Shown here: positions 63,159-64,000 of the stretch, piece by piece
Layout: each line of letters opens with the position of its first letter
Position numbering within the stretch: the stretch's first letter is position 1
NCBI RefSeq assembly: GCF_000970305.1
Contig: NZ_CP009517.1
Coordinates: forward strand, 558,001 to 622,000
DNA: 64,000 nt
Reading direction: 5' to 3'
From: Methanosarcina barkeri 3
GTDB taxonomy: Archaea; Halobacteriota; Methanosarcinia; Methanosarcinales; Methanosarcinaceae
The notes under the pieces: model-generated
Database searches by the model: none
The model's input: only the letters and a program-made list of their open reading frames with translations
Told to the model about the DNA's origin: nothing
Made by a program: the position numbers and the translations under genes

Positions 63159-63269
63159 ATGAAAAGTAGAAACAAGTTCAAAAGAATATTGAAAATGGCA
63201 GGCAATAATAACGAAACTGAAAACAGGTTATGGGACGTAGCAAATGAACTTCGGTTAATTCCGGCTTGA
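63159..63269 (+). pseudogene. Truncated N-terminus of a type I DNA methylase (hsdM relic)
   Basis: A 36-codon frame reads KRILKMAGNNNETENRLWDVANELR and then runs into unrelated residues and a stop. NETENRLWDVANELR is the characteristic opening of HsdM (N6_N4 methylase N-terminal domain) in Methanosarcina-type type I restriction-modification systems. Everything downstream, including the methylase motifs and hsdS/hsdR, is missing here. Confidence 0.55.
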
Positions 63270-63344
63270 AAGTATCGGATATTCCGTGCATCTATTTGTA
63301 TTAATATTTCTAGTGTCGAATTAAATACAAAATGGTGTCTGGGG

Positions 63345-63590
63345 ATGGAACGAGCAAAAAAGGAGAATGAAATTCCTGCTGCTTTTGGAAAACTGGCAGG
63401 AAAAACTTTAGAGTACTATAAAGATTTGTTGAGTCCAGAAAGTGAATCCACTTTATTTGGTAATTTTCTTGAGCCAATTCTTGAATCCGGAGAAAATGAA
63501 AAAACTAAAAAACAACAAAAACAGAAAGAGCAAATTAAACCAACTGAAAACATCGAACAGACGAAATTTTCGGCCTTTTTTCAGAACTAA
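63345..63590 (+). CDS. Small charged hypothetical protein (81 aa)
   Basis: ATG follows CTGGGG and opens an 81-residue frame: an N-terminal helix (MERAKKENEIPAAFGKLAGK), a middle acidic segment (LLSPESESTLFGNFLEPILE) and a Lys/Gln/Glu-rich low-complexity stretch. Codon use is gene-like. No domain is recognised. Its position next to an hsdM relic suggests an accessory gene. Confidence 0.5.
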   Translation: MERAKKENEIPAAFGKLAGKTLEYYKDLLSPESESTLFGNFLEPILESGENEKTKKQQKQKEQIKPTENIEQTKFSAFFQN

Positions 63591-63806
63591 TGAAAAATAA
63601 AAATTTAGAAACCAGGAACTCAAAGAATAACTAAAAGTAAAAGAAAGATTTAGAAAAGTAATATTTATAAAAGAAGGTCCTCCTTTTAAAGAAAGATTAT
63701 ATTTTCAAAACATTAATTTGATTTTCAAAATACTAACAAGATTCTCAAAATAATAAATTTATTTTAAAAAGAAGAATCTGTTTTTAAATGTACTAAAAAA
63801 GTAAAT
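63591..63806. other. Spacer
   Basis: AT-rich with a degenerate repeat (GATTTTCAAAATACTAACA-like units at about 63700-63750). No gene is supported. Confidence 0.45.
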
Positions 63807-64000
63807 TTAGGAAGTTTCAACATCCATTTCGATGCCTCCAACCCTTTTTGCAACAAGAGTATATATTGTGCCAATAAGAAGTCCCACTATTGCTCCTGCA
63901 ATCCCATAAAACACAACGAAGAATACAATTGCAAATATGCCTTCAATAAGACCCATCCCATCCATACTCAGTATGAAAAGCATAATCGGTGAAAAGATGA
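63807..64000 (-). CDS. Membrane protein, C-terminal part (cut by window edge)
   Basis: The frame on the minus strand is open from the window edge to TAA at 63807. The last 63 residues contain two hydrophobic segments (IFAIVFFVVFYGIAGAIVGL with LLIGTIYTLVA) and a short tail (KRVGGIEMDVETS). It is the end of a small integral membrane protein; the family cannot be told. Confidence 0.65.
   Translation of the reverse strand, partial: IFSPIMLFILSMDGMGLIEGIFAIVFFVVFYGIAGAIVGLLIGTIYTLVAKRVGGIEMDVETS

Overview
The window reads as a methanogenic archaeon of the genus Methanosarcina or a very close relative. It carries mch (methanopterin C1 pathway), an MsvR-type V4R regulator, NikR, an archaeal tRNA and rRNA modification set (trm1, trmY, pus10, taw2, ksgA/dim1), ribosomal protein L21e with RNA polymerase subunit RpoF, archaeal TATA boxes (TTTATATA-like), and long AT-rich intergenic spacers full of short tandem repeats. 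No CRISPR array, rRNA gene or complete insertion sequence was seen. One tRNA gene, Ser(UGA), is present.

Layout. 1-10 kb: end of an ABC-2 exporter operon, a LysE-type exporter, mscL, exonuclease III, a ThiN-domain protein, a lipoprotein, a UspA protein and a pspA/pspAA envelope-stress pair. 10-16 kb: an MsvR-like redox regulator with a good operator, DUF2110, a winged-helix protein, trm1 and two paralogous cupredoxin-like lipoproteins. 16-26 kb: an MgtC/DUF4010 membrane protein, a phosphoesterase, then an information-processing block trmY-pus10-rpl21e-rpoF-DUF655-ksgA-hemK. TrmY and Pus10 act successively on tRNA position 54. 26-32 kb: a lipoprotein, a decayed ORF and a Ca2+-type P-type ATPase. 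32-43 kb: Mrp/ApbC ATPase, a circularly permuted GTPase, DUF5661, a guanine/cytidine deaminase-like enzyme, two tiny zinc-ribbon proteins, MarC, an antitoxin-like orphan, a Na+/Ca2+ exchanger, a GNAT acetyltransferase with a decayed tandem copy, and NikR. 43-52 kb: an FKBP isomerase and tRNA-Ser, then a very AT-rich, gene-poor island with an integrase remnant, a sensor kinase with an N-terminal ribbon-helix-helix domain facing a second RHH protein, a zinc-finger protein and an acyltransferase. 52-64 kb: a U32 peptidase, mch, DUF2124, an AhpD-like protein, small membrane or exported proteins, taw2, a large ferritin-like protein, a NUDIX hydrolase without a normal start codon, an hsdM remnant and a partial membrane protein.

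Most notable points: (1) several genes appear to use non-canonical starts (CTG for ksgA and a small coiled-coil protein, ATT or none for the NUDIX gene) and are easily mis-called; (2) several micro-ORFs with strong Shine-Dalgarno sites; (3) about twenty unrelated minisatellites between genes, three of which are duplications of the 3' end of a gene including its stop codon, and one of which multiplies a TATA-like element; (4) an RHH-PAS-histidine kinase fusion; (5) relics of mobile and restriction DNA, two of them with CAG-to-TAG changes in a lineage that can decode TAG as pyrrolysine. All family calls come from reading the sequence; no database search was run.
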